Assembly (NCBI RefSeq): GCF_017353255.1
Contig: NZ_JAFMYU010000005.1
Location: forward strand, 124,001-188,000
Direction: 5' to 3'
Length of the DNA stretch: 64,000 nt
Origin: Fibrella aquatilis
GTDB lineage: Bacteria > Bacteroidota > Bacteroidia > Cytophagales > Spirosomataceae
The position numbers and the translations under genes are program-made. The notes below the pieces were generated by a model, which ran no database searches, was not told where the DNA came from, and worked only from the letters and a program-made list of their open reading frames with translations. Below, one piece after another: positions 1 through 8,330 of the stretch (positions within the stretch are counted from its first letter, which is position 1; each line of letters opens with the position of its first letter).

Positions 1-227
1 CTTGGGTAGCTTAGGCCCAGCGGGCCGTAACGTCGGTAGAATAGGTTGATGCTCCTCATCCAATCAAGCCCCAGCGGGGCGTAACGTGCGGATACGCCCA
101 AGCGGTGATGCCTAGCTTAGATGTTTGCTACCATATCCGCACGTTACGCCCCGCTGGGGCTTGATTGGATGAGGAGCATCAACCTATTCTACCGACGTTA
201 CGGCCCGCTGGGCCTAAGCTACCCAAG
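1..227. repeat. Long perfect inverted repeat (94-bp arms)
   Basis: Bases 1-94 and 134-227 are perfect reverse complements around a 39-nt centre. Each arm holds two related sub-motifs, GCCCAGCGGGCCGTAACGT and GCCCCAGCGGGGCGTAACGT, each with its own small GC palindrome. The left arm begins at the window edge, so it may be longer. No coding sequence is visible from 1 to 396. This differs from the heptad-built hairpins in the rest of the window because the arms are not short tandem units. It is probably a dispersed intergenic repeat, but I cannot count copies from here. Confidence 0.9.
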
Positions 228-312
228 GCTATGAATATGCCTATTATTTAATGGATTGATAATCAATTATTTATCTGGATTTGCAATTTTGTAGTCTGCG
301 TCAAGAACAAAT

Positions 313-358
313 AAAAGGGGGTTTCTGAACCACAAACATGGTCCAGCAACCCCCTTTT
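313..358 (-). terminator. Intrinsic terminator downstream of the DegP-like gene
   Basis: An 11-bp stem (313-323 with 348-358, AAAAGGGGGTT/AACCCCCTTTT) lies about 40 nt past the stop codon of the minus-strand protease gene. It has A/T runs at both ends, so it could work in both directions. Confidence 0.8.
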
Positions 359-396
359 TAGGGAAATTCGGGCGGGCACGTGGCCTCGCCCCTACC

Positions 397-1929
397 TTAC
401 ATCGGTACGGCGTAGTAAAGGGTGCGGCTGCTGTTGGGGTACATCCCGATCAGGAGCAAGCCTTCGCCTTCTTTCACGCTGCCTACGATGGTTTCTAGGT
501 CTTTAACGGTCTTTACGTTTTTACCATTGGCTTTCAGGATCACAAAGCCCTCTTCGATTTCGGTTTCGGCCAGTTTACCGTCAACAATTTTGCTGACGCG
601 GACCCCGCCGCTAACACCCATCTGCTGACGCTCTTTGTCGGTCAGGTTGTTGAACTCGGCACCCAGCGATTTCATGCTTGAGGTGGCCATTTCTTCCTTC
701 TTGATCACGTCGCGGCCACCGTTGCGGTTGCGGAGTTCGACTTTGAAATCACGCTCGGTACCACCCCGGTTCACGGTCACGGTAACCACGTCGCCCGGAC
801 GACGACGACCGATGATCTCGCGCATTTGGGCATCCGAATCAAGCGGAGCGCCTTCCATCTTCACAATCACGTCGCCTTTCTGAATACCGGCGGCTTTGGC
901 GGCACCGTTGTCGGTTACGCTTTCTACGTAGATACCACGGCCCACTTTAGAACCTACCTCGGTAGCCAATTTGCTGTCTAGTTCGCGAGGCAGGATACCG
1001 ATATAACCGCGCTGCACGTTACCGAATTTCAGCAGGTCGGCGGTTACTTTCTTCACGAGTGATACCGGTACAGCAAAACCGTAGCCGCTGTAATAGCCTG
1101 TAGCAGAGGCAATTGCTGAGTTGATACCCACCAGTTCGCCACGCAGGTTCACCAGCGCACCACCTGAGTTGCCGGGGTTAATGGCGGCGTCGGTTTGGAT
1201 AAACGCTTCGATGGGCGTATCAACGGCTTTGGCACCGGGTTGCTGCTGCTGTTGGTTACGGCTCAGAATACCGATACCCCGGCCTTTGGCACTCACGATA
1301 CCCGCCGTAACAGTCGATTCGAGGTCGAGGGGGTAGCCAACCGCCAATACCCATTCGCCCAGTTTCAGGTTGTCTGAGTCACCCAGCGTAATGGCGGGCA
1401 GGTTGTTGGCATCAATTTTTACGACGGCCAGATCCGTAAGTGGGTCAGTGCCAATAACTTTGGCTTTGAAGCTCCGCTTGTCGGTCATGATCACTTCTAC
1501 CTCGTCGGCGTCCTGCACCACGTGGTTGTTGGTCACGATATACCCGTCTTTCGAGATAATCACGCCCGAACCTGAGGCCTGACCCTGCTCACGCCGGGGG
1601 CGACCCTGTCCCTGACCCATGCCGGGCATGCCTTCGTCGCCGAAGAACTCACGGAAGATATCGGGCATTTGTTGCTGCCGCACGGTGCGGGTCATGGTGG
1701 TACGAATGTGCACAACCATCGGCGTGGCGCTTTCGGCGGCATACGAGAAATCACCGGGGGCACCCGAAGGGGCGTTGCCCGTCAACGAAGCCAGCCGACT
1801 AATGGGCGTGGCCGACGATTCACTAAATACGACGTCCCGCTTATTGAACCCCAGCAGGTTGTAAGCGAACAACGTAACGGCACTCGAGAAGAGGGCAATC
1901 AGCGTTAGAACTTTCCAGTTGCTTTTCAT
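397..1929 (-). CDS. degP: DegP/HtrA (Do) family periplasmic serine protease
   Basis: Envelope quality-control protease of 510 residues. The chosen ATG gives a short basic N-terminus and one hydrophobic segment (about residues 6-26), a signal peptide or anchor. A longer reading frame upstream adds non-conserved residues. The catalytic triad is visible: His136 in TNNHVV, Asp166 in DPLTDLAVV and Ser255 in NPGNSGGAL. A PDZ domain follows (about 305-395), and a second, more divergent PDZ-like region fills about 410-505. The linker before the protease domain is rich in Gly, Gln and Met, as in other Bacteroidota members. The gene stands alone, with its own terminator downstream. The 5' gap of about 180 nt has a near-consensus -7 box (TACTTTCG, minus strand). 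Identification is firm; the choice among Deg paralogue names is not. Confidence 0.93.
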   Translation of the reverse strand: MKSNWKVLTLIALFSSAVTLFAYNLLGFNKRDVVFSESSATPISRLASLTGNAPSGAPGDFSYAAESATPMVVHIRTTMTRTVRQQQMPDIFREFFGDEGMPGMGQGQGRPRREQGQASGSGVIISKDGYIVTNNHVVQDADEVEVIMTDKRSFKAKVIGTDPLTDLAVVKIDANNLPAITLGDSDNLKLGEWVLAVGYPLDLESTVTAGIVSAKGRGIGILSRNQQQQQPGAKAVDTPIEAFIQTDAAINPGNSGGALVNLRGELVGINSAIASATGYYSGYGFAVPVSLVKKVTADLLKFGNVQRGYIGILPRELDSKLATEVGSKVGRGIYVESVTDNGAAKAAGIQKGDVIVKMEGAPLDSDAQMREIIGRRRPGDVVTVTVNRGGTERDFKVELRNRNGGRDVIKKEEMATSSMKSLGAEFNNLTDKERQQMGVSGGVRVSKIVDGKLAETEIEEGFVILKANGKNVKTVKDLETIVGSVKEGEGLLLIGMYPNSSRTLYYAVPM

Positions 1930-2106
1930 GGTATTGGGTACTAAAAAAATCGGTGTTTGTGTAGACGTTCCAGGCGACAAAAAGGGCGAGTTTAGGAAGA
2001 AAACCCACTTTTTCGTTGTCGCTTCTGACAACATAACGAAAGTAGAAGCGCGAAAAATTCGACCCCTATTCACCGCTTAACACATTTTAACAACGGATGT
2101 TTTGTA

Positions 2107-2244
2107 CAGTATGCAGTGAAGAACAGTATGCAGTATGCATTGGTTAGTCGGCGTAGCCCGGACGCGGGATCGCCCCCACTCTGAAGGGTGCCTGCTGGCG
2201 CGTCAGCCCACTGCATACTGCATACTGACCTTCACTGCATACTG
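2107..2244. repeat. Heptad-arm inverted repeat overlapping the glycosyltransferase stop
   Basis: Arms 2107-2138 and 2213-2244 are 32 nt with two mismatches. Each is built on the 7-mer CAGTATG/CAGTGAA. The right arm covers the last codons and stop (2232-2234) of the minus-strand glycosyltransferase. The 74-nt centre contains CGTCAGCC, a word shared with other hairpin tips in this window. The rest of the gap between the protease start and this repeat (1930-2106) holds only promoter-like sequence. Confidence 0.85.
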
Positions 2245-3293
2245 TAAATCTCCCAATACGCTTTGCCTGTGTTTTGCCAGCGGAAGCGGTTGGCCTGCCA
2301 GCGGAGGCGTTCGGGTTTGAGGGGGTCGTCGTAGAAATCGCGCATACCGGCGCGGAGGGTTTCCACGATGGCTTCTGGCTCAAACGAGTCGAAATAGACA
2401 GCTTCGCGGCCCCCGATTTCGGGGAGGCTGGTGAGGTGCGAGAGGAACACGGGCTTGCCGAAGCTCATGGCTTCCACTACGGGCAGGCCAAAGCCCTCGC
2501 TGAGCGAGGGGAACAGAAACGCCTCGCAGTTGGCGTAGAGCCAGGCCTTGGTTATCTCGTCAACGGGCCCGGTCTGTAGCACATTATCGGCACCAAGTTG
2601 CGCGGCCTGTTCGCGGAGGTGCTGAGCGTAGGGATGGTCGTTGCGCCCGGCCAGCACCAGGGCGTAGTCGGGGAAGGCCTGTGCGATGGCCAGCAGCGTG
2701 TGGACGTTTTTCTTGGGGTGCAATACGCCCAAAAACAGGAAAAACGGCCTTTTCAGTCCTTCCAGGCCTTTTGGCGGTGGCTCCGCTGGCGGCGTGGGCA
2801 GGTCCGAGACGCCGATATAAACTGTTTGGAGTTTGGTTATGGGAGGTAAGGTCAGGTGTTCGCGTACCACCGAGCCGGTGTAGTCAGAGAGGGTAGTAAT
2901 GATTTGGGCGCGGTTGGCCCGTTGCTGTACGGCGGCGAGTTTGCGGGCCTTTTTCGCATCCGAATAATCGGGGCGTTCCAGAAAATTCAGGTCGTTAATA
3001 GTCAACACCAGCTTACCGGGGCGTTGCGAAGGCCAGTAGGCAGCGTCCTGGTGTAGGTTGTGCCAGACGTCGTACTGTCCAGGGTTCCAGAGTTTCCGCA
3101 GCCAACTGGCCTCCAAGTAGTGCAGCCGTGGACTCGGTTCGCCAAAAACCCCCGTCTGCCCCTTCGGCACTAAAAACGTCAGGTTGGCGTCGGCGGGTTG
3201 CTGCCGCACCAGCTCCTGCCCCACCCGCAAACAGGTTTGTCCCAACCCGCTATTCAGGTCACGGATGCGTTCGGTATCGACGAAGATTTTCAT
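2232..3293 (-). CDS. GT4-type (GT-B fold) glycosyltransferase
   Basis: A 353-residue glycosyltransferase group 1 protein. It should transfer a sugar from a nucleotide-sugar donor to a cell-surface glycan or lipid acceptor in the cytoplasm. The donor-site EX7E motif is clear: Glu266 and Glu274 in SEGFGLPVVEA, followed by GKPVFLS and LPEIGG. The region near residues 186-196 (FLGVLHPKKN) is the usual start of the C-terminal Rossmann domain. The ATG start gives a standard N-terminus with GLGQT at about 16-20. The acceptor is unknown and no polysaccharide cluster surrounds it. The last four codons and the stop lie inside a heptad repeat arm, so the C-terminus may be element-derived. Confidence 0.88.
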   Translation of the reverse strand: MKIFVDTERIRDLNSGLGQTCLRVGQELVRQQPADANLTFLVPKGQTGVFGEPSPRLHYLEASWLRKLWNPGQYDVWHNLHQDAAYWPSQRPGKLVLTINDLNFLERPDYSDAKKARKLAAVQQRANRAQIITTLSDYTGSVVREHLTLPPITKLQTVYIGVSDLPTPPAEPPPKGLEGLKRPFFLFLGVLHPKKNVHTLLAIAQAFPDYALVLAGRNDHPYAQHLREQAAQLGADNVLQTGPVDEITKAWLYANCEAFLFPSLSEGFGLPVVEAMSFGKPVFLSHLTSLPEIGGREAVYFDSFEPEAIVETLRAGMRDFYDDPLKPERLRWQANRFRWQNTGKAYWEIYSMQ

Positions 3294-3300
3294 AGAGGAA

Positions 3301-3390
3301 GTTTAACGTCTAAAGTTCAAAGTCTAAAGTTGGCTGACGCAAGAGTATGCGCGTCAGCCAACTTTAGACGTTAAACCTTAAAACTTTAGA
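3301..3390. repeat. Heptad-arm hairpin between GT4 gene and fabF
   Basis: A perfect 19-bp stem, 3322-3340 with 3351-3369, has a 10-nt loop (AAGAGTATGC). The stem tip is GGCTGACGC/GCGTCAGCC. Outside it, 7-mers such as GTTTAAC, GTCTAAA and GTTCAAA run on both sides. The left side carries about two extra heptads, so outer pairing is out of step. The element runs from 8 nt upstream of the glycosyltransferase start to the fabF stop. Confidence 0.85.
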
Positions 3391-4644
3391 CTACTCTTCC
3401 AGTCGCTTAAACAGCACTGTGGCATTGTGCCCCCCGAAGCCAAACGTGTTGCTCAGCACCGTATTAATGGTTTTCGTCTGTGCCACGTTGGGCGTTAGAT
3501 TCAGGCCTGCGGGCACGTTTTCGTCGCGGTTTTCGAGGTTAATCGTAGGGGGGATCACGCCGTGCTGCATGGCTAGGATGCTGGCAATGCCTTCAATAGC
3601 TCCTGCTGCCCCCAGCAAATGACCGGTCATTGATTTGGTGGCACTGATGCTCAGGTTGGTCGGGTTGTCGCCAAACACTTTGGCAATGGCTTTGGCTTCC
3701 GACAAATCGCCAATGGGCGTTGAGGTGGCGTGTGGGTTCAGGTAATCAAGCTGATCGGGTTGCAAGCCGGCTTCACGGAGGGCTTCGAGCATGGCGTTGG
3801 CGGCACCCAGGCCTTCGGGGTGGGTGCCGGTCATGTGGTAGGCGTCGGCGGTGGCACCGGTACCTACCAGTTCACAATAGATTTTGGCACCCCGCGCTTT
3901 AGCGTGGTCATAGTCTTCCAGAATGATGCCGCCGCCGCCTTCGCCCAGCACAAAGCCGTCGCGGTCAGCGTCGAACGGACGCGAGGCCCGCTGTGGCTCG
4001 TCGTTGCGTTCCGAGAGGGCTTTCATATTGCTGAACCCACCCAGCGCCGAGTCGGTGATCACGTATTCCGAGCCGCCCGTTACAATGGCGTCGGCTTTGC
4101 CCAGCCGGATGTAGTTGAAGGCGTCGATCATGGCGTGGGTACTCGACGCGCAGGCCGATACCGGCGCGAAGTTGACGCCCATGAAACCGTGACGGATAGA
4201 AATCATGCCAGCGCCCATGTCGGCAATCATTTTCGGAATAAAGAAGGGGCTAAACCGTGGAATCTTGCCCCCGGCTCCGTAGGCCAGCACTTCTTCCTGA
4301 AAGCTGTGCAGCCCACCAATGCCCGACGCCCAGATTACGCCCACACGCTCTTTGTTGATGCCTTCACTCAGCAGCCCGGCATCGTTAATAGCCTGGTCGG
4401 CGGTGACAATGGCATAGTGCACGTAGCCGTCCATTTTTCGGGCTTCTTTCCGGTCAAAATAATTGAGTGGGTCGAACCCTTTTACTTCACAGGCGAAGCG
4501 AGTTTTGAACAGGGATGCGTCGAATTTGGTGATGGGACCGGCACCGCTTTTGCCTGTGCTCAGGCCCTGCCAGAACTCAGCAACCGTGTTTCCGATGGGC
4601 GTAAGGGCACCCAGGCCCGTCACAACGACTCGTTTTAACTCCAT
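3391..4644 (-). CDS. fabF: 3-oxoacyl-[acyl-carrier-protein] synthase II
   Basis: Condensing enzyme of fatty-acid elongation: it decarboxylates malonyl-ACP and joins it to an acyl group on the active-site cysteine. The 417-residue protein begins at MELKRVVVTGLGALTP, the usual family start; an upstream in-frame ATG adds nine non-conserved residues. The Cys-His-His triad is complete: Cys165 in SACASS, His305 in NPHATSTPIGD and His342 in SMTGHLLGAAG. Length and motifs match FabF rather than FabB. No acpP or rnc lies next to it, so it may be a second FabF or simply sit outside the usual acpP-fabF pair. Flanking hairpins isolate it from both neighbours. Confidence 0.95.
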   Translation of the reverse strand: MELKRVVVTGLGALTPIGNTVAEFWQGLSTGKSGAGPITKFDASLFKTRFACEVKGFDPLNYFDRKEARKMDGYVHYAIVTADQAINDAGLLSEGINKERVGVIWASGIGGLHSFQEEVLAYGAGGKIPRFSPFFIPKMIADMGAGMISIRHGFMGVNFAPVSACASSTHAMIDAFNYIRLGKADAIVTGGSEYVITDSALGGFSNMKALSERNDEPQRASRPFDADRDGFVLGEGGGGIILEDYDHAKARGAKIYCELVGTGATADAYHMTGTHPEGLGAANAMLEALREAGLQPDQLDYLNPHATSTPIGDLSEAKAIAKVFGDNPTNLSISATKSMTGHLLGAAGAIEGIASILAMQHGVIPPTINLENRDENVPAGLNLTPNVAQTKTINTVLSNTFGFGGHNATVLFKRLEE

Positions 4645-4712
4645 ATGTGGGCTATGCTTTATAGGGTGCAAAGATGGGAAATAAGGAGGAAAGGGAGAAA
4701 AGGAGGAATGGA

Positions 4713-4798
4713 GGAAGGGAAGAAAGCAGGAAGGGGAGGACTAACGCACCAGTAGTTCCTGTTGTGTCAGCCAACCCTTTCCTGCTTTCTTCCCTTCC
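4713..4798. repeat. Purine/pyrimidine inverted repeat between fabF and dehalogenase
   Basis: Arms 4713-4736 and 4775-4798 pair over 24 bp with one mismatch. The left arm is nearly all purine (GGAAGGGAAGAAAGCAGGAA) and lies in a longer purine tract from about 4676. The loop contains GTGTCAGCCAAC, close to the tip word of other elements here. The dehalogenase stop lies 16 nt beyond the right arm. Confidence 0.8.
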
Positions 4799-4813
4799 AC
4801 CGTTTCTCCTTTT

Positions 4814-5698
4814 TTACCCCATCCACGCCACAATTCGCCGTGCCCACTCTTCGCCGGCGTCTTCCTGCAAAAAGTGGCCTCCTGAGAGGGTAATGTGGGG
4901 TTGGCCCGCCGCGCCGGGGATGAGCTTCTGCATGACTTTGTCGCCACCGGCGGTGATGGGGTCGTGGTCTGAGAAGCAGGTTAGGAGCGGTTTTTGCCAT
5001 TGCATCAGCACCTGCCAGGCGGCGCGGTTGGCGGGGGCGGCGGGGTCATCGGGGCGGGTGGGCACTAGCTTCGGGAATACCCGGGCGGCGGTTTTGTAGG
5101 TCTCGTCGGGGAAGGGGGCGTCGTAGGCGGCAACCACGTCGGCGGGTAGTTTGGTGGTGCAGCCCATGCTGATGAGCTGACCAATGGGCAGGGAAGCAAT
5201 GGTTTGCGAGAACGTTTGCCACTGCAAAAACGCCTCCGACGGGGGCTGATCGCCGGTGGGCAGGCCGGTGTTGGCCGCGCAAATGCGGGCAAAGCGCGAC
5301 TCGTTTTCGGCGGCCAGTCGTAGCCCCAGTAGCCCGCCCCAGTCCTGACAGACCAGCGTTATGTGTTGTAGATCAAGCTGTTGGATAAACGATGTGAGCC
5401 AGTCTATATGGCTTTGGTACGAATAGGCCTCTGCCTCCACGATCTTGTCTGATTTACCAAAGCCGATCAGATCAGGGGCAATAACCCGGTGGCCCGCGCC
5501 GACTAGGATCGGAATCATTTTCCGGTAGAGATAAGACCAGGTGGGTTCGCCGTGGAGAAGTAGCACCGGGGCAGCAGTGGGGTCACCTTCGTCAAGGTAG
5601 TGCAGTTGCAGGTCTTTTCCCACGGTCAGATAATGAGGTGTGAACGGGTAGCCGGGCAAATTGGCGAACCGGTCGGGGGGCGTGTGCAGAATAGTCAT
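4814..5698 (-). CDS. Haloalkane dehalogenase-like alpha/beta hydrolase (HLD-I type)
   Basis: A 294-residue alpha/beta hydrolase whose motifs fit haloalkane dehalogenase, which cleaves carbon-halogen bonds to give an alcohol and halide. The oxyanion region is LLHGEPTWSYLYRKM (from about 47). The nucleophile is Asp119 in VCQDWGG, with adjacent Trp120 as a halide-stabilising residue. The acid is probably Asp246 in SDHDPIT, after strand beta-7 as in subfamily I, and the base is His275 in SGGHFLQED. A Trp in the nucleophile elbow and Glu rather than Asn in the oxyanion loop favour dehalogenase over epoxide hydrolase. The natural substrate is unknown. The gene is monocistronic and divergent from the Rossmann oxidoreductase. 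Confidence 0.82.
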   Translation of the reverse strand: MTILHTPPDRFANLPGYPFTPHYLTVGKDLQLHYLDEGDPTAAPVLLLHGEPTWSYLYRKMIPILVGAGHRVIAPDLIGFGKSDKIVEAEAYSYQSHIDWLTSFIQQLDLQHITLVCQDWGGLLGLRLAAENESRFARICAANTGLPTGDQPPSEAFLQWQTFSQTIASLPIGQLISMGCTTKLPADVVAAYDAPFPDETYKTAARVFPKLVPTRPDDPAAPANRAAWQVLMQWQKPLLTCFSDHDPITAGGDKVMQKLIPGAAGQPHITLSGGHFLQEDAGEEWARRIVAWMG

Positions 5699-5737
5699 GT
5701 TACAAGATAAGTGTTTATGTATACCACAAGTTACAAA

Positions 5738-5770
5738 TTGATGTGAACCCTATTTTTAATCTTACTTTTG
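5738..5770 (+). promoter_or_regulatory. Bacteroidota-type promoter for the gene at 5828
   Basis: An exact -7 box TACTTTTG (5763-5770) lies 22 nt after a TTG (5738-5740), matching the TTG/TAnnTTTG layout. Transcription would start near 5775, leaving a leader of about 50 nt. Confidence 0.6.
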
Positions 5771-5827
5771 TGGTTGGTCAATAACAAATTGTTTTCAATA
5801 CCATTCATTAACACGCGTCGTTAATCT

Positions 5828-6490
5828 ATGATGATTAGAGCAATAATTACGGGTGCCACAGGCATGGTGGGGGAAGGTGTTTTGCACGAATGCCTCCAAC
5901 ATCCGGATGTGGAGCATATTTTGGTGGTTGGCCGGAAGACATGTGGTGTCGTTCACCCCAAATTAAGCGAACTACTGGTGCCTGATTTTTATGATCTTTC
6001 GGCCGTAGCAAGCCAACTGACGGGCTATAATGCCTGTTTTTTCTGTTTGGGCGTATCGTCGGTGGGCATGAATGAGCGTGATTATTACCGGGCTACCTAC
6101 ACCCTTACGCTGCACATGGCCACGCTGCTGAGCCAACGTAACGGCGGCATGACGTTCTGCTACGTGTCGGGCGTGGGTACAGACAGCACCGAGATGGGCA
6201 GTTCGATGTGGGCGCGGGTGAAGGGCAAAACCGAAAACGACCTCATGGCCCTGCCGTTTAAGCAGGTTTACAATTTTCGTCCGGGCTACATTCACCCTAC
6301 CGAAGGCCTCAAAAATACCAAGAGCTACTACCGCTACTTAAGCTGGCTTTACCCCGTGCTTCGTCGGTTGTTTCCTAATTCGGTCATCACCCTCCGACAA
6401 CTGGGCTTGTCTATGATCCACTCCGTCGACAACGGCACCCAAAAGCGCGTGCTGGAAGTGAAGGATATTTTGGCGCTGGCAGAACAGTGA
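5828..6490 (+). CDS. NAD(P)-binding Rossmann-fold oxidoreductase / epimerase-like
   Basis: A 220-residue short SDR-type protein of the NAD-dependent epimerase or HTATIP2-like group. The dinucleotide loop TGATGMVGEG is at residues 8-17. Later landmarks are CFFCLGVSS near 71-79 and YVSGVGTDS near 114, where a typical SDR Ser/Tyr/Lys active site is not obvious, so catalysis is uncertain. ATG codons at 5828 and 5831 are both possible starts. It is transcribed away from the dehalogenase. Its TGA stop is the first part of a 44-bp palindrome that separates it from hemE. No substrate can be named. Confidence 0.8.
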   Translation: MMIRAIITGATGMVGEGVLHECLQHPDVEHILVVGRKTCGVVHPKLSELLVPDFYDLSAVASQLTGYNACFFCLGVSSVGMNERDYYRATYTLTLHMATLLSQRNGGMTFCYVSGVGTDSTEMGSSMWARVKGKTENDLMALPFKQVYNFRPGYIHPTEGLKNTKSYYRYLSWLYPVLRRLFPNSVITLRQLGLSMIHSVDNGTQKRVLEVKDILALAEQ

Positions 6491-6607
6491 TTTACGATGT
6501 ACGACTTACGATGTACGATTTATTGCTGACGCCTGGGTTTGCTCTGGCCGCACCGGCGGACCGGTCAGCAATAAATCGTACATCGTAAGTCGTACATCGT
6601 AAATCAC
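6487..6607. repeat. Perfect 44-bp heptad-arm inverted repeat between oxidoreductase and hemE
   Basis: 6487-6530 and 6564-6607 are perfect reverse complements. The arm reads as 7-mers GATTTAC, GATGTAC, GACTTAC, GATGTAC, GATTTAT and ends in TGCTGAC. The left arm includes the TGA stop at 6488-6490, and GTGA is mirrored as TCAC at 6604-6607. The 33-nt loop contains CCGCACCGGC, also found in the loop of the element at 33860-34017. Confidence 0.95.
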
Positions 6608-6622
6608 TCCGATCTTTGCACC

Positions 6623-7675
6623 ATGCTATTACAAAATGATTTAGTGCTGCGGGCGGCGCGGGGTGAGGCAGTAGAACGTACGCCCGTATGGCTGATGCGG
6701 CAGGCTGGGCGAATCTTGGCAGAGTACCGGGCCGTCCGGGAAAAAGCGGGCAGCTTTATCAAGCTGGCCACTACCCCCGAACTTGCCGCCGAAGTGACCG
6801 TGCAACCCGTTGATTTACTGGGCGTTGATGCCGCCATTATTTTCTCCGACATTCTGGTGGTGCCCGAAGCCATGGGCCTGCCCTACGAGATGATCGAGCA
6901 GCGCGGGCCGGTGTTCCCCCGTACGGTGCGCACCCTGGCCGACCTCGACACCTTGCACATTGCCGATGCTGAGCAGGACCTGGGTTATGTGCTGGAGGCC
7001 CTTCGTCTGACAAAACAGATGCTGAATGGCCGGGTACCCTTGCTGGGTTTTGCCGGGGCACCGTTCACTATTTTCTGCTACATGACAGAGGGCAAAGGAT
7101 CGAAAACGTTTTCGGTGGCCAAAAAGCTGCTCTACACCGACCCCGTTTTTGCCCATACGCTGCTGCAACAAATCACCGACAGCACCATTGCCTACCTGAA
7201 AGCCCAAATACGGGCCGGGGCCGACCTGGTGCAGATTTTCGATTCGTGGGCGGGCATTCTCTCGCCGGATCAATACAGCACATTTTCGCTGCCCTACATC
7301 AGTCAAATCTGCGATGCCATCAAAGCTGATGCCGAGGTGGGGCAGACGCCCATTACGGTGTTTGCCAAAGGCGCATTCTTTGCCCGCCAGGCCATTGGTC
7401 AACTCAACTGCGACGTGGTGGGCCTCGACTGGAACATGGATGCGGCCGAATCGCGGGCGTTGATTCCGGGCAAGACCTTGCAGGGCAACCTCGACCCCTG
7501 TGTGCTTTATGCCGAACCCGCTCAGATCCGCACCGAAGTGCAGCAGATGCTCACCGCCTTTGGCCTACAGCGTCACATTGCCAACCTCGGCCACGGCGTG
7601 TATCCCGACACCAACCCCGACCACGTTCGCGTGTTTATCGACGCCGTGAAGGAAGGCGTGGGGCAGAGGGTGTAG
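6623..7675 (+). CDS. hemE: Uroporphyrinogen decarboxylase
   Basis: Converts uroporphyrinogen III to coproporphyrinogen III by four decarboxylations in heme biosynthesis. The 350-residue length is typical. Family signature 1, [12 protein letters not shown], is at 19-30, and the catalytic Asp76 lies in IIFSDILV. The second signature region ([16 protein letters not shown]) is also present. No other heme genes adjoin it. A near-consensus -7 box (GATCTTTG, 6611-6618) ends only 4 nt before the ATG, so the mRNA may be leaderless or nearly so. A 44-bp palindrome just upstream should insulate it from the previous gene. Confidence 0.97.
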   Translation: MLLQNDLVLRAARGEAVERTPVWLMRQAGRILAEYRAVREKAGSFIKLATTPELAAEVTVQPVDLLGVDAAIIFSDILVVPEAMGLPYEMIEQRGPVFPRTVRTLADLDTLHIADAEQDLGYVLEALRLTKQMLNGRVPLLGFAGAPFTIFCYMTEGKGSKTFSVAKKLLYTDPVFAHTLLQQITDSTIAYLKAQIRAGADLVQIFDSWAGILSPDQYSTFSLPYISQICDAIKADAEVGQTPITVFAKGAFFARQAIGQLNCDVVGLDWNMDAAESRALIPGKTLQGNLDPCVLYAEPAQIRTEVQQMLTAFGLQRHIANLGHGVYPDTNPDHVRVFIDAVKEGVGQRV

Positions 7676-7728
7676 GGTATGGAGCACGGAGCTTAGAGAC
7701 AAGAGGCAGGAAATAGTATACAAGGCGC

Positions 7729-8247
7729 ATGATTACATATCGCTTGGCCCAACTGACTGACTGCGAGGGTATTGCCAATTTGCACACGCGTAGCTGGCGG
7801 TTGGCCTATCGGGGTATTCTGCGCGATCAGTACCTGGATGGTATTATTGATCAGGACCGCTATGCCGTCTGGTCTGAGCGCCTGCTAGACCCCGCCCAGA
7901 ATCAGCGTATTCTATTGGCCGAAGAGAACGATAACCTGCTGGGATTCATCTGTTTATTTTTCGACAAAGACCCTGTGCGCGGCACCCTTATTGACAACCT
8001 GCACGTTGACCCGGCGATGAAAGGGCAGGGCATTGGAGCAGAGCTACTGCGTGAGGCCACCCGCCAATTGCTGCCCGAAGCTACCAATTCGAATTGCTAC
8101 CTGGCTGTTTATGAGGCTAATACACCCGCCATTGGTTTTTACGAACGCATGGGTGGCCGTTGCCTTGGCCGCGAACTGCACGATAACCCCGGTGGGGGCA
8201 AAGCCACGATTTTGTGGTATGGATGGGGCAATAGTGATGAGTGGTAA
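7729..8247 (+). CDS. GNAT family N-acetyltransferase
   Basis: A 172-residue GCN5-related acetyltransferase using acetyl-CoA. Motif A is VDPAMKGQGIGAELL, with the pyrophosphate-binding Q/RxxGxG/A loop at residues 100-105. Motif B (AVYEANTPAIGFYERMG) supplies the usual Tyr near the end of the fold. RimI-like features suggest a small-molecule or peptide amine acceptor, but none can be named. The last five residues (NSDEW) and the stop are encoded inside the left arm of a 44-bp palindrome shared with the convergent GH3 gene, so the C-terminus may have been set by that repeat. A 53-nt gap separates it from hemE; co-transcription is possible. Confidence 0.88.
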   Translation: MITYRLAQLTDCEGIANLHTRSWRLAYRGILRDQYLDGIIDQDRYAVWSERLLDPAQNQRILLAEENDNLLGFICLFFDKDPVRGTLIDNLHVDPAMKGQGIGAELLREATRQLLPEATNSNCYLAVYEANTPAIGFYERMGGRCLGRELHDNPGGGKATILWYGWGNSDEW

Positions 8248-8330
8248 ACGGTAAGAGGTAAGTTTGCTTCCGCCAGCGTAACTGCTCTGGCGGAAGCAAA
8301 CTTACCTCTTACCGTTTACCACTCATCACT
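8233..8330. repeat. Perfect 44-bp heptad-arm hairpin joining two convergent stop codons
   Basis: 8233-8276 and 8287-8330 are perfect reverse complements with a 10-nt loop. The arm reads as 7-mers GTGGTAA, ACGGTAA, GAGGTAA, then a tip TTTGCTTCCGCCAG. The acetyltransferase stop (8245-8247) is inside the left arm, and the last base of the right arm is the first base of the GH3 stop complement. It should fold in both transcripts, but it has no clear U-tract. Confidence 0.95.

Noticed and set aside
1-227. Terminal inverted repeats of an insertion sequence
   Set aside because: The two arms are only 39 nt apart with no transposase, so this is a palindrome and not an IS boundary.
3730-4638. 302-codon plus-strand frame opposite fabF
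   Set aside because: It is antisense to a gene with complete FabF motifs and its translation has no family features; it is a GC-rich shadow frame.
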